Below are positions 8,631-16,543 of a stretch of 52,142 bases of DNA, in pieces. The stretch is from the NCBI GenBank assembly GCA_900555045.1, contig USJW01000020.1:1-52142 (forward strand), written 5' to 3'. Origin of the DNA: an uncultured Clostridium sp. Its GTDB lineage: Bacteria; Bacillota; Clostridia; Lachnospirales; Lachnospiraceae. The notes under the pieces are model-generated. The model was not told the origin of the DNA. It ran no database searches and saw only the letters and a list, made by a program, of their open reading frames with translations. The translations under genes and the position numbers were made by a program. Positions within the stretch are counted from its first letter, which is position 1. Each line of letters begins with the position of its first letter.

Positions 8631-9635
8631 TTACTTCTTCACGATGTACTTGCGGATATCCAGAGCGATTGCGACCACGATCACGACGCCCTGCAGGATG
8701 TACTGGTAGTTGGGGTCCACGCCCAAGAACTGCAGGGTGGATTTTAACAGCTCGAACACCAGCACGCCGACGATTACGCCGGAGATCTTGCCGATACCGC
8801 CGTTAACCGATACGCCGCCGATGGTACATGCTGCGATGGCCTCCAGCTCATAGCCCTGGCCCATGTTGGTGCTGGCGCCAGCGGTCTTTGCGGCCAACAG
8901 GAAGCCTGCCAGCGCGTACAGAGCGGTTGCGGTCACGTAGATGATGATTTTTGTCTTCTTCACGTTTACGCCGGACACCTCGGCTGCGCTCTCATTGCCG
9001 CCGATTGCGTACATGTATTTGCCGTGGCGGGTCATGTTGTACACGAACCACATGATCACGCCCACGATCGCCGCGATGATAAACAGGTACGGGATGCCGG
9101 GGAAGGACTGGGTCTTAAACAGAGCGCCGGTGCCGACGTTCACAAAGTCCTTGCGGAAGCCGCCCAGCGGAACGTTCTTGGTGTAAACCTGCACCACGCC
9201 GTAAACGATTAACTGCATGCCCAGGGTGCCGATGAATGCCGGCACGCTCAGGAAGGAGATCACCATGCCGTTGATCAGACCGAAAATACAGCAGACGGCG
9301 ATACAGATTAACATCACCAGGACCACAGGCAGATCCGGCAGATTCGGGTAGAACCGTCCGGCGAAGTTTGCGTCCTGAAGCAGGGTGCCTGCGATACAGG
9401 CGGAGAGACCCACGCAGCGTCCTGCGGAGAGGTCCGTGCCGCGGGTGATCAGACAGCCGCTGACGCCGAAGGCGATGATGAAACGGGGCGCGCAGTTGAG
9501 GGCGATACCCTTCATGTTGTTAAAGCTGAAGAAATTGTCCTTCGTGATACTCACATATGCCACCATGATGACCAGCAGCATGATAATTCCGTTGTTAATT
9601 AAAAAATCTTTGACATTTATTTTCTTTTTATCCAT
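8631..9635 (-). CDS. mglC: galactose/methyl galactoside ABC transporter permease MglC
   Basis: This is a 334-residue integral membrane subunit of a carbohydrate uptake (CUT2) ABC transporter. It has about ten hydrophobic segments starting at residue 16, and the family signature RGTDLSAGRCVGLSA near residues 65-79. It is closest in pattern to MglC rather than RbsC, since it lacks the usual short RbsC start and carries the long extracellular loop after TM3. It should pair with MglA (18 bases upstream) and take sugar from MglB. The start has GAAGGAGG 9 bases upstream. Confidence 0.92.
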   Translation of the reverse strand: MDKKKINVKDFLINNGIIMLLVIMVAYVSITKDNFFSFNNMKGIALNCAPRFIIAFGVSGCLITRGTDLSAGRCVGLSACIAGTLLQDANFAGRFYPNLPDLPVVLVMLICIAVCCIFGLINGMVISFLSVPAFIGTLGMQLIVYGVVQVYTKNVPLGGFRKDFVNVGTGALFKTQSFPGIPYLFIIAAIVGVIMWFVYNMTRHGKYMYAIGGNESAAEVSGVNVKKTKIIIYVTATALYALAGFLLAAKTAGASTNMGQGYELEAIAACTIGGVSVNGGIGKISGVIVGVLVFELLKSTLQFLGVDPNYQYILQGVVIVVAIALDIRKYIVKK

Positions 9636-9653
9636 CCCTACGTCCTCCTTCGG

Positions 9654-11159
9654 CTAAAACTTGGTAGCCAGGCTCATGATATTCTCCTGAGTTGCTTCTT
9701 CACCGGACACCTCGCCGGTAATCCTGCCATTACACATGACCACAATGCGGTCGGACATACCGATCAGCTCCGGCATCTCGGAGGAAATCATGATAATGGC
9801 CTTCCCCTGCTTCGCAAGATTGATCATGATCTGATAAATCTCATACTTGGCGCCGACGTCGATTCCTCGGGTGGGCTCATCCATGATCAGCACATCCGGG
9901 TTGTTGGCCAGCCACCTGGAAATAATTACCTTCTGCTGGTTGCCTCCAGAGAGGGACTGGATGGTGGTCTTGCTGCTGGGCGTCTTGATGCTCAGCTTCG
10001 CCACGTTGTCCTTGACCAGCTGCTCAATTTTTTTGTGGTTCAGCACGAATCCCATGTCCAGGTACTGGTCCATGGAGGAAATGGATACGTTGTCCGCGAT
10101 GGACAGACAGCCGATGATTCCGGTGCCGCGCCGGTCCTCGGTGATCATGCCGATGTTGCTGCGGATGGCGTCCTGGGGTCTGGCCACCTTGATGGGCTTG
10201 CCGTTCATCAGCACCTCGCCGCTCGCCACATGGCGCATGCCGAAGATGGCTTCCATGAGCTCCGTCCGCTGTGCGCCCACCAGGCCGCCGAAGCCGAGGA
10301 TTTCACCCCGGTGCAGCTCAAAGCTGCAGTCCTGGAAGGAGCGCTCGTGGATGCTGCACAGGTGTTTTACCTCCAGCACCACATCTCCGGCCACATTGTC
10401 CCTGGGCGGGTAGATGTTGGTCAGCTCGCGGCCCACCATCTGTTTTACGATCTCCTGGTCGCTGATGTCCTTCACGGCCCAGCTGCCCACGTAGGTGCCG
10501 TCGCGCATAATGGTGATGTCGTCCGCGATCTCGCGGATCTCCGCCATCTTGTGGGATATGTAGATCAGGGAAACGCCGCGGTCTCTTAGGTCCCGCACGA
10601 TGCGAAACAGCGCCTCCACCTCATTGTCCGTCAAAGAGGACGTAGGCTCATCCAGGATCACCACCTTGGCGTCCATGGATACGGCCTTTGCAATCTCTAC
10701 AGACTGCATCTGCGAGATGGACAGAGTGCCCAGCTTGGCCTTGGGGTCGAAATTCATCTTCACGTCCCGCAGCCACTTCTCCGCTTCCTCGTTCATTTTC
10801 TTGTGATCAATCACTTTCAGCGGGCCGATGCTTTTGGTCGGAAATCTGCCGCAATACATGTTCTCGGCGATGGATCGCTCCGGTATGGGCTGAAGCTCCT
10901 GGTGCACCATGGCCAGACCTTTGTGCAGGGCGTCGTCCGGGTTTAAGATGTTCATCTTCTCCCCGTCTAAGTAGACCTCCCCCTCATCCATCTTGTAAAT
11001 TCCGAACAGGCACTTCATCAGCGTGGATTTGCCGGCGCCGTTCTCGCCCATCAGGGCGTGCACAGTGCCCGGCCGGACTTTCAGGCTGATCCTGTCCAGA
11101 GCCTTGACGCCGGGGAAGCTTTTGCTGACACCCCGCATTTCCAATCTGTACTCTGCCAT
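9654..11159 (-). CDS. mglA: sugar ABC transporter ATP-binding protein MglA
   Basis: This is a 501-residue protein with two fused nucleotide-binding domains, as in CUT2 sugar transporters (MglA, RbsA, AraG). The first Walker A is GENGAGKST at 38-46. The first-half signature reads TLSISQMQSVEIAKA, and the second half has LSGGNQQK and a DEPTRGIDVGAK Walker B/D-loop. As in the family, the second half lacks a standard Walker A. The start at 11159 follows AAAGGAGAT by about 6 bases. A hairpin separates it from mglB, so it is probably expressed below the binding protein. Confidence 0.94.
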   Translation of the reverse strand: MAEYRLEMRGVSKSFPGVKALDRISLKVRPGTVHALMGENGAGKSTLMKCLFGIYKMDEGEVYLDGEKMNILNPDDALHKGLAMVHQELQPIPERSIAENMYCGRFPTKSIGPLKVIDHKKMNEEAEKWLRDVKMNFDPKAKLGTLSISQMQSVEIAKAVSMDAKVVILDEPTSSLTDNEVEALFRIVRDLRDRGVSLIYISHKMAEIREIADDITIMRDGTYVGSWAVKDISDQEIVKQMVGRELTNIYPPRDNVAGDVVLEVKHLCSIHERSFQDCSFELHRGEILGFGGLVGAQRTELMEAIFGMRHVASGEVLMNGKPIKVARPQDAIRSNIGMITEDRRGTGIIGCLSIADNVSISSMDQYLDMGFVLNHKKIEQLVKDNVAKLSIKTPSSKTTIQSLSGGNQQKVIISRWLANNPDVLIMDEPTRGIDVGAKYEIYQIMINLAKQGKAIIMISSEMPELIGMSDRIVVMCNGRITGEVSGEEATQENIMSLATKF

Positions 11160-11181
11160 CCCGTTATCTCCTTTCATAAAA

Positions 11182-11208
11182 TCAGGTGTGCCAGACAGAC
11201 ACACCTGA
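11182..11208 (-). terminator. intercistronic hairpin between mglB and mglA
   Basis: TCAGGTGTG and CACACCTGA form a perfect 9-bp stem with a 9-base loop, followed on the minus strand by TTTT. In binding-protein transporter operons such a hairpin commonly causes partial termination or protects the 3' end of the binding-protein message. That would give more MglB than MglA or MglC. Confidence 0.65.
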
Positions 11209-11229
11209 AAAATTCTACTCTGTGAACGA

Positions 11230-12372
11230 TTATTTCACGATGTCAAGGATTTCCTGAGCGTTGTCCTTGGTAACCTTTACGTAGTCTACCATGTTCACGT
11301 TCTTAACGTCCGCGCCATTTAAGTAATCGCATGCGATGTCAGCAGCGGTCTTAGCCTGGCTGATGTGGTCGTTAAATACGGTACCGGTCATCTTGCCTTC
11401 CATTACGTTCTGAACTGCCTCGGTCAGAGCGTCCACGCCTACAATGTAGATGTCCTCGCCAACGGTTCTGCCGGCTGCCTGGATTGCTGCCAGAGCGCCC
11501 AGAGCCATTGCGTCGTTGTTACAGAACACAACATCGATCTTGTCGCCGTACTGAGTTAAAGCGTCCTGCACGATCTGCTGGCCCTTCGCCTGATCCCAGT
11601 CACCTCTCTGCTTTAACAGCTCCTCAACCTTCACGCCTGCGTCGGTTAAAGCCTTTACAGAGAACTCGGTTCTGTACTGTGCGTCCACGTTCTCGGGATC
11701 GCCCTGAACCATGATGTAGCTGGTCACGCCGTCGCCGTTTGCATCGCCGTGGTTCTCAAGCTCTGCGATCTCCTGGCCCTGGAAGGTACCGGACTGTCTG
11801 GCGTCTGCGCCTACGTATGTAGCCTTGATTCCCTCGTCAGTCCATCTCTGCTCCTCGGCAGCATCCGGCTCACGGTTGATGTATACAACGGGGATTCCCG
11901 CCGCATGGCACTTGTCGGTAACGCTGGGAGCGGAGGAAGCCTGAACCAGATTCAGGATCAGAACGTCTACGCCCTGGTTGATGAAGTTGTCGATCTGGTT
12001 GGTCTGCTCAGCCTGGTCGTTCTTGCCATCCATGATGGTGATGTTCTCTTTCTTGAAGCCCAGGTCCTGGGTCAGATATCTCTCTAACTCGGTGCGGTAC
12101 AGAGTCATGAAGTTATCGTCGAACTTGTAAATGCTGATGCCGACCTTCTTGTCAGCATAGTCGCCGGTCGTTGCCTTTGCAGCCTCGGTAGCGGCTTCTG
12201 TGGCGGCCTCCTTGGCAGCCTCAGTCTTTGCGGCCTCGGTGGTAGCGGCCTCAGTCTTCGGAGCCTCGGTAGCTGCTGCGGTGGTCTCTTTCGCTCCGCC
12301 GCCGCAACCTGCCATAGAAAATACCATTGCGGAAGCCATTGCAACTGCGGTAACTTTTCTTAATACTCTCAT
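11230..12372 (-). CDS. mglB: galactose-binding lipoprotein MglB
   Basis: This is a 380-residue extracytoplasmic sugar-binding protein, first gene of mglBAC. A lipoprotein signal peptide ends in FSMAGC with the lipidated Cys23. A low-complexity Ala/Thr/Glu/Lys linker covers about 27-69, followed by a periplasmic-binding-protein fold starting KKVGISIYK. Glucose/galactose-binding features include YINREP, the calcium-loop-like GDANGDG and FCNNDAMALGA. Substrate is probably galactose, glucose or a methyl galactoside. The start has GGGAGG upstream. It resembles the tethered protein at 12644-13687 (both have NREP and CNND-MALGA motifs), which suggests a duplication. Confidence 0.93.
   Translation of the reverse strand: MRVLRKVTAVAMASAMVFSMAGCGGGAKETTAAATEAPKTEAATTEAAKTEAAKEAATEAATEAAKATTGDYADKKVGISIYKFDDNFMTLYRTELERYLTQDLGFKKENITIMDGKNDQAEQTNQIDNFINQGVDVLILNLVQASSAPSVTDKCHAAGIPVVYINREPDAAEEQRWTDEGIKATYVGADARQSGTFQGQEIAELENHGDANGDGVTSYIMVQGDPENVDAQYRTEFSVKALTDAGVKVEELLKQRGDWDQAKGQQIVQDALTQYGDKIDVVFCNNDAMALGALAAIQAAGRTVGEDIYIVGVDALTEAVQNVMEGKMTGTVFNDHISQAKTAADIACDYLNGADVKNVNMVDYVKVTKDNAQEILDIVK
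12166..12294. repeat. low-complexity repeats coding the MglB linker
   Basis: Imperfect short GCC-rich repeats encode a run of (T)EAA(K/T)-type units between the lipidated cysteine and the sugar-binding domain. Such linkers hold Gram-positive binding proteins off the membrane. They are prone to length change by slippage. Confidence 0.7.
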
Positions 12373-12444
12373 GTTTGTAATCCTCCCTTTGTTGAGTTTT
12401 CGGTTTTCTGTCGTATTTGTTACTTTTATCTTAACGACAAGGTA

Positions 12445-12473
12445 ATTATAGTTCCAGATTATGCAATTTTCTA
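12445..12473 (-). promoter_or_regulatory. promoter of mglBAC
   Basis: On the minus strand a perfect TATAAT (12445-12450) lies 17 bases from TAGAAA (12468-12473, 4/6). It is about 73 bases before mglB in a long AT-rich gap (12373-12580). A weak -35 suits activation, for example by the AraC-type regulator upstream, but I could not see a clear operator or catabolite-response element. Confidence 0.6.
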
Positions 12474-12580
12474 TATGATTTTTTACGGTCCATTATGAAA
12501 TTTCTTTGATTTTCTGTCTAATGTGATATTTTTTTCATATTTTTCGAATTCCTTTTTCGCATTTTTGAGTCCCAAAGAGC

Positions 12581-12630
12581 AAAAAACAGCCTTGTGCAAC
12601 CAGGCATTCCCCCATTTTGCACAAGGCTGT
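12581..12630 (-). terminator. strong terminator between the sensor operon and mglBAC
   Basis: A perfect 14-bp stem (ACAGCCTTGTGCAA/TTGCACAAGGCTGT) is followed on the minus strand by TTTTTT. It lies 14 bases past the stop of the tethered binding protein and uncouples the sensor genes from the transporter. Confidence 0.88.
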
Positions 12631-12643
12631 CCCAAATTTCTCC

Positions 12644-13687
12644 CTATTTCTCACCGGTCAGTGCATACTGCGGGCATCGGTAGTATTTTCCGCCGTCCAG
12701 CACAATGTCCTCCGGGATCTCCTGTCCCATGGCGTTTGCCGCCGCGATGTCGAAAATCACCTTCGCGTACAGCTCCTTGGCCGACTCCACCGTGCCGAAC
12801 AGATCCCCCGACTCCAGCGCCTCTTTTCCCACCGGCGTGCCGTCGATGCCCACCACCTTGATGGTGCCCTTGGTGACGCCCTCCCGCTTCATGGCGTCGA
12901 TGGCCCCGAGGGCCATGTCGTCGTTGTTGCAGATCACAAGCTCGATCTGCCCCGGGTACTCCTTCAGCCACTGCTCCATCCAGGCGGAGGCCTGGCTGCG
13001 CTCCCAGTTGGCGATTCCGCCCGTCAGCTTCTCTAGGGGCACACCGCCGTCCTTCAAGGTCTGGATGGACCACTCGGTGCGGATTAAAGAATCCTGGTGG
13101 CTGGTCTCCCCCTCCAAGAGCACGTAGCTGACTAAGCCGTCCCCGTTTAAGTCCAGGGTGCGCGGGTCGTCTCTGTAGGCCTCCACCAGGATATTCCCCT
13201 GTAAGACCGCGGACTCCTTGGCGTCTGCCCCCACGTAGTAGAGCTTCTCCCAGCGGTTCATGTCCTCCTCCACCGGCTCCCGGTTGAAGAACACCACCGG
13301 GATCCCCGCGTCCATGGCCTTGTCGATGATGATGGAGGCGGCGGAGCGGTCCACGATGTTCACGCAGAGCACGTCGCAGCCCAGGGAGATAAAGCGCTCC
13401 ACCTGGCTGTTCTGGGTGTTCTGGTTTAGCTTCGCGTCCACGATGTCCATCACCACCTTGATGCCGGTCTCCTGCTCATACTCCTTGGCCCGCTCCTCGA
13501 GGGACGCCCGGACCGTGCTGATGAAGGTGTCGTCGCCCCGGTAGAGCGTCACGCCCACGCGGATCGACGTCTTGGGCTGAGGTTTCTTGTTTTCCATGTT
13601 CCAGAATGCGATCCCGGCCGCCGCCACAGCGGCCGCGACAAAGAGCGCAATCACACCGAACAGCCACTTGTTTTTAAGTGCCCCCAT
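12644..13687 (-). CDS. membrane-tethered MglB-like sugar-binding protein
   Basis: This is a 347-residue periplasmic-binding-protein fold (type 1, galactose-binding group). In place of a lipobox it has an uncleaved-looking hydrophobic anchor at about residues 9-30, with no cysteine there. Sugar-site motifs resemble MglB: FFNREP, LDLNGDGLVSY (calcium-loop-like) and ICNNDDMALGA. It is the last gene of the operon with the regulator, kinase and second binding protein, and precedes the transporter. It may act as a sensor subunit for the kinase, or as an additional binding protein. The start ATG 13687 has GGGAGG upstream. Confidence 0.85.
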   Translation of the reverse strand: MGALKNKWLFGVIALFVAAAVAAAGIAFWNMENKKPQPKTSIRVGVTLYRGDDTFISTVRASLEERAKEYEQETGIKVVMDIVDAKLNQNTQNSQVERFISLGCDVLCVNIVDRSAASIIIDKAMDAGIPVVFFNREPVEEDMNRWEKLYYVGADAKESAVLQGNILVEAYRDDPRTLDLNGDGLVSYVLLEGETSHQDSLIRTEWSIQTLKDGGVPLEKLTGGIANWERSQASAWMEQWLKEYPGQIELVICNNDDMALGAIDAMKREGVTKGTIKVVGIDGTPVGKEALESGDLFGTVESAKELYAKVIFDIAAANAMGQEIPEDIVLDGGKYYRCPQYALTGEK

Positions 13688-13717
13688 AAATTTTCCTCCC
13701 TGCTATCGCCACCGGCG

Positions 13718-14698
13718 TCAATCCAAGGGATAGAGCATCTTCTCGTATTCCTTGTCCCGCAGATGGGATTTCTCAATATAGTAGGTCTCCAGCAGAATCT
13801 GATCCCTCTGCCGGATTCCCTGGATCGCCTCCACCGCCCGCTTCACGCTCAGATAGCCCTCGTCGTACCGGTTGTAGGTCACTAACCCCTGGATAATCCC
13901 CTTGTCCAGCTGATTTAAGAGCGCGGTGGTGCCGCCGACGCCGTAGAGCCCGGTGATGTGGCTGCGGTAGACGCTGCTGTCCTCCAAAATCAGGGCCGTC
14001 TCCCGGAGGGTGGGCGCATCGAGCGCCACGACGGCCGCCCGGGCGCTCCCCGGGTACACCATCTCCTCGATGATCCGCCGGAAGGTGTCCTCATTCTGGC
14101 GCTCCACCAGCTTGCAGGTAAAGCCCGCCTCCTCCAGGGAGGTGCGCACCCCGTCGTACACCCGCAGGTTGTAGCCGTAGGCCAGTCCCTCCGTGAAGAG
14201 GTACACCGGGTTCTCCCTCGGCTGGCTGGCCGCGGCGGCCTCCCCCAGCTTTTTTCCCATCTCGTAGCCGTCCACCGCTACATTCGCCGCCATGGTCTCG
14301 TTGGGAATCGGGGAACCCAGAATCACCAGTGGACTGTTAAGTCCGGTACGGTCCAGCGCCAGCACCGTCTCCTGCTGGTTCACAGGGCTTAAAATCACCG
14401 CCTTGGCCCCGTCCTTGATCTCCCGGTTCACGAGCTCCATCTGCTGCTCCTGGTCATTGCGCTCATACAGCGTGATAAAGCTGACGTCCGCGTGGTATTC
14501 CAGGGCCGACTTGTCCACCCCTTTGCGGAATCCCGCATAGTAATCGTCGTTTACGTCCTCGATGACCACGGATATGGGATAAATTTCCACCTTTCGTTCC
14601 TTGATGATCAGGTCCGTGGAGGACATCAAAAACAGAAGCACCAGGGCGCAGGCGGACACGGCCCAGAGTATTTTTTCATTTTTGGACATTGCATTCAT
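13718..14698 (-). CDS. membrane-anchored periplasmic binding protein, probable sugar sensor
   Basis: This is a 326-residue type 1 periplasmic-binding-protein domain behind an N-terminal transmembrane anchor (about residues 9-27). The cysteine in VSACALVLL is followed by more hydrophobic residues, so it is probably not a lipobox. The ligand-binding fold starts IYPISVVIEDVNDDYYAGF. It is more divergent from MglB than the gene downstream. The start at 14698 has AAGGAG 7 bases upstream; GTG 14701 is one codon earlier. It lies between the YesM-type kinase and the second tethered protein, so the inferred role is sensing ligand and signalling to the kinase. Confidence 0.8.
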   Translation of the reverse strand: MNAMSKNEKILWAVSACALVLLFLMSSTDLIIKERKVEIYPISVVIEDVNDDYYAGFRKGVDKSALEYHADVSFITLYERNDQEQQMELVNREIKDGAKAVILSPVNQQETVLALDRTGLNSPLVILGSPIPNETMAANVAVDGYEMGKKLGEAAAASQPRENPVYLFTEGLAYGYNLRVYDGVRTSLEEAGFTCKLVERQNEDTFRRIIEEMVYPGSARAAVVALDAPTLRETALILEDSSVYRSHITGLYGVGGTTALLNQLDKGIIQGLVTYNRYDEGYLSVKRAVEAIQGIRQRDQILLETYYIEKSHLRDKEYEKMLYPLD

Positions 14699-14729
14699 CA
14701 CAGCACTCCTTCTATCTTCTTCCTCTTCC

Positions 14730-16517
14730 CTACACCTGTTTTTCCGTCACCTGGCCGTAGGGCACGGCCGGCAGATGCGCCATGACCGTGGTCCCCTCGT
14801 CCGGCTCCGAGTCGATGGACAGGCCGTAATCCTTGCCGAAGTAGAGCTTGATCCGCTCGTTGACGTTGCGCACGCCGATGCCGGAGCCCCGCCTCGAGGG
14901 CACGTGGTCCGCGGCGGAGAACAGATTTTCCACCTGCTCCTCGGTCATTCCGAGCCCGTTGTCCGCCACACTCATGTACAGGTCGTCCCCGTCCCGCCAC
15001 GCCTTTATGCGGATCTCGCCGTCCCCGTCCATGAACTCCATGCCGTGGTAGATGGCGTTCTCCACCAGGGGCTGCAGCATGAGCTTAAGGCTGGCCAACT
15101 CCTCCACGCCCTCCTGGGCCTCGATGGAGTAGGTGAATTTATTTTTGTAGCGCATGGACTGGATCATCAGGTAGTTGCGCACGTGCTCCAGCTCGTCGTG
15201 CACCGTGATGATGCTCTTGCCCTTGCTCAGGCTTATGCGGAAGAACCTGGCCAGGGCCGTCACCACCTTCACGGCCTCGGACTGGCGCTCATTCTCGATC
15301 ATCCAGACGATGATGTCCAGCGTGTTGTACAGGAAGTGAGGGTTGATCTGGGACTGCAGGGTGTCGAACTCGCTCTTTCGCTTGGACTCGTGCTCCGCCA
15401 CAATGTCGTCCATCAGCCTGCGGATCTGCCGGGCCATGTTCTGGATGGAGGCCCCCAGGTGCTGGATCTCATAAGAACCCCCGGCGTACACGTTCGTCTC
15501 AAGATTGCCCTCCTCGATCTCGTTGACCGACTTCTCCAGCTCCTTGATGGGATCCGTGATCCTGGTGGAGATGAACGAGTTGATGATGGTCAGGATAAAC
15601 AGAATGAAGGCGATGATGAACACCACAAACAGCTTGGTCTTTAGGTTGTTTAATGCGATGCCGTCCATGGGCGTCACGCCCACGATCTTCCAGCCGGTGT
15701 AGCCCACGCTCTTGACCGTCACCAGCCGCTTCTCCCCGTCAAAGAGCTCCTCATGGTTTCCGTCCCGATAGCCGGCCGCCCGCAGGTTGTTCTCCCGCGC
15801 AAGCCCCGAGTCGATCAGCTGGGCCTTGGGGTGGTAGATGATGTCACCGCTGCCGCTGATTAGGTACACGTAGCCGCCGTTTCCCAGGGAGACGCTGTCG
15901 AAGAGCTGCTCCAGGCTGTTGTAGCGGATGTCGATCAGCAGGACGCCCTGGTCCGTGTAGGGGCCCTGGGTGATCTCAACCGCCCGGGACATGGAGATCA
16001 CCCAGCGGTACTGGTTCTCGTTCGTGTCGAAAATATACTGGACCTGAGGGATGGAGAAGTGCAGGTTCTCCGTCTTCTCCAAGGTATTCTGAAACCAGGG
16101 CTCCCCCGTCACGTCCAGGTTGGTCTTAAGCCTGGCGGCCGGAACCGCCTCCAAAAGCCGTCCGTCGTTTGCGAGCAGCGCGATATTCTCCACGTTGTCC
16201 TTGTTGTTGTCGTAGAGAAGAGTGATCTCCCGGTTGATGGAGCCGTCCGAGAGGTCCGCGTTCTTGATGGCGCCGTAGTACAGGGAGTCGGACAGCTTCA
16301 TGATGGTGCGCAGGTAGGTGTCCGTGGTCCTGGACAGCTGGTTGATTAAAATCTGGTTCTCCTCCTGGATCGTGGCCGACATCTGCCCGGACATCCGGCT
16401 GTACATGGAGATACCGATGAAGATGCTGGCGGCCAGGGCGGCCACCGTAAAATAGATGAAAATTGTGTAGCGGATGCTGGTATTCTGGAACGGATACCGG
16501 CGCTTCTTTATAGGCAT
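14730..16517 (-). CDS. YesM-type sensor histidine kinase
   Basis: This is a 595-residue membrane kinase. TM1 lies at about 19-38, then a large extracytoplasmic double-Cache-like domain (about 40-290), TM2 near 295-320 and a HAMP linker with TDPIKELEKSV. The His_kinase domain has phospho-acceptor His394 in QINPHFLYNTL. The HATPase has an N-box LVENAIYHG and G-boxes DNGLGM and GSGIGVRN. Such kinases (YesM, LytS-like) pair with AraC-type regulators and control carbohydrate uptake. It follows the regulator by 26 bases. The start has CAAGGAGG upstream. The extracytoplasmic domain may contact the two tethered binding proteins. Confidence 0.93.
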   Translation of the reverse strand: MPIKKRRYPFQNTSIRYTIFIYFTVAALAASIFIGISMYSRMSGQMSATIQEENQILINQLSRTTDTYLRTIMKLSDSLYYGAIKNADLSDGSINREITLLYDNNKDNVENIALLANDGRLLEAVPAARLKTNLDVTGEPWFQNTLEKTENLHFSIPQVQYIFDTNENQYRWVISMSRAVEITQGPYTDQGVLLIDIRYNSLEQLFDSVSLGNGGYVYLISGSGDIIYHPKAQLIDSGLARENNLRAAGYRDGNHEELFDGEKRLVTVKSVGYTGWKIVGVTPMDGIALNNLKTKLFVVFIIAFILFILTIINSFISTRITDPIKELEKSVNEIEEGNLETNVYAGGSYEIQHLGASIQNMARQIRRLMDDIVAEHESKRKSEFDTLQSQINPHFLYNTLDIIVWMIENERQSEAVKVVTALARFFRISLSKGKSIITVHDELEHVRNYLMIQSMRYKNKFTYSIEAQEGVEELASLKLMLQPLVENAIYHGMEFMDGDGEIRIKAWRDGDDLYMSVADNGLGMTEEQVENLFSAADHVPSRRGSGIGVRNVNERIKLYFGKDYGLSIDSEPDEGTTVMAHLPAVPYGQVTEKQV

Positions 16518-16543
16518 GTCCGCCCTCCTTGGTGTCTGCGCTG

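Noticed and set aside
12644..13687. Calling the tethered binding protein a second transporter subunit only
   Set aside because: It has a membrane anchor instead of a lipobox and sits in the kinase operon behind a terminator, so a sensory role is at least as likely. The call is left open.
14601..15644. A 347-codon plus-strand open frame over the sensor kinase
   Set aside because: The minus-strand kinase has intact motifs throughout. The plus frame is His/Leu/Val-rich with no known domain, as expected for a shadow.
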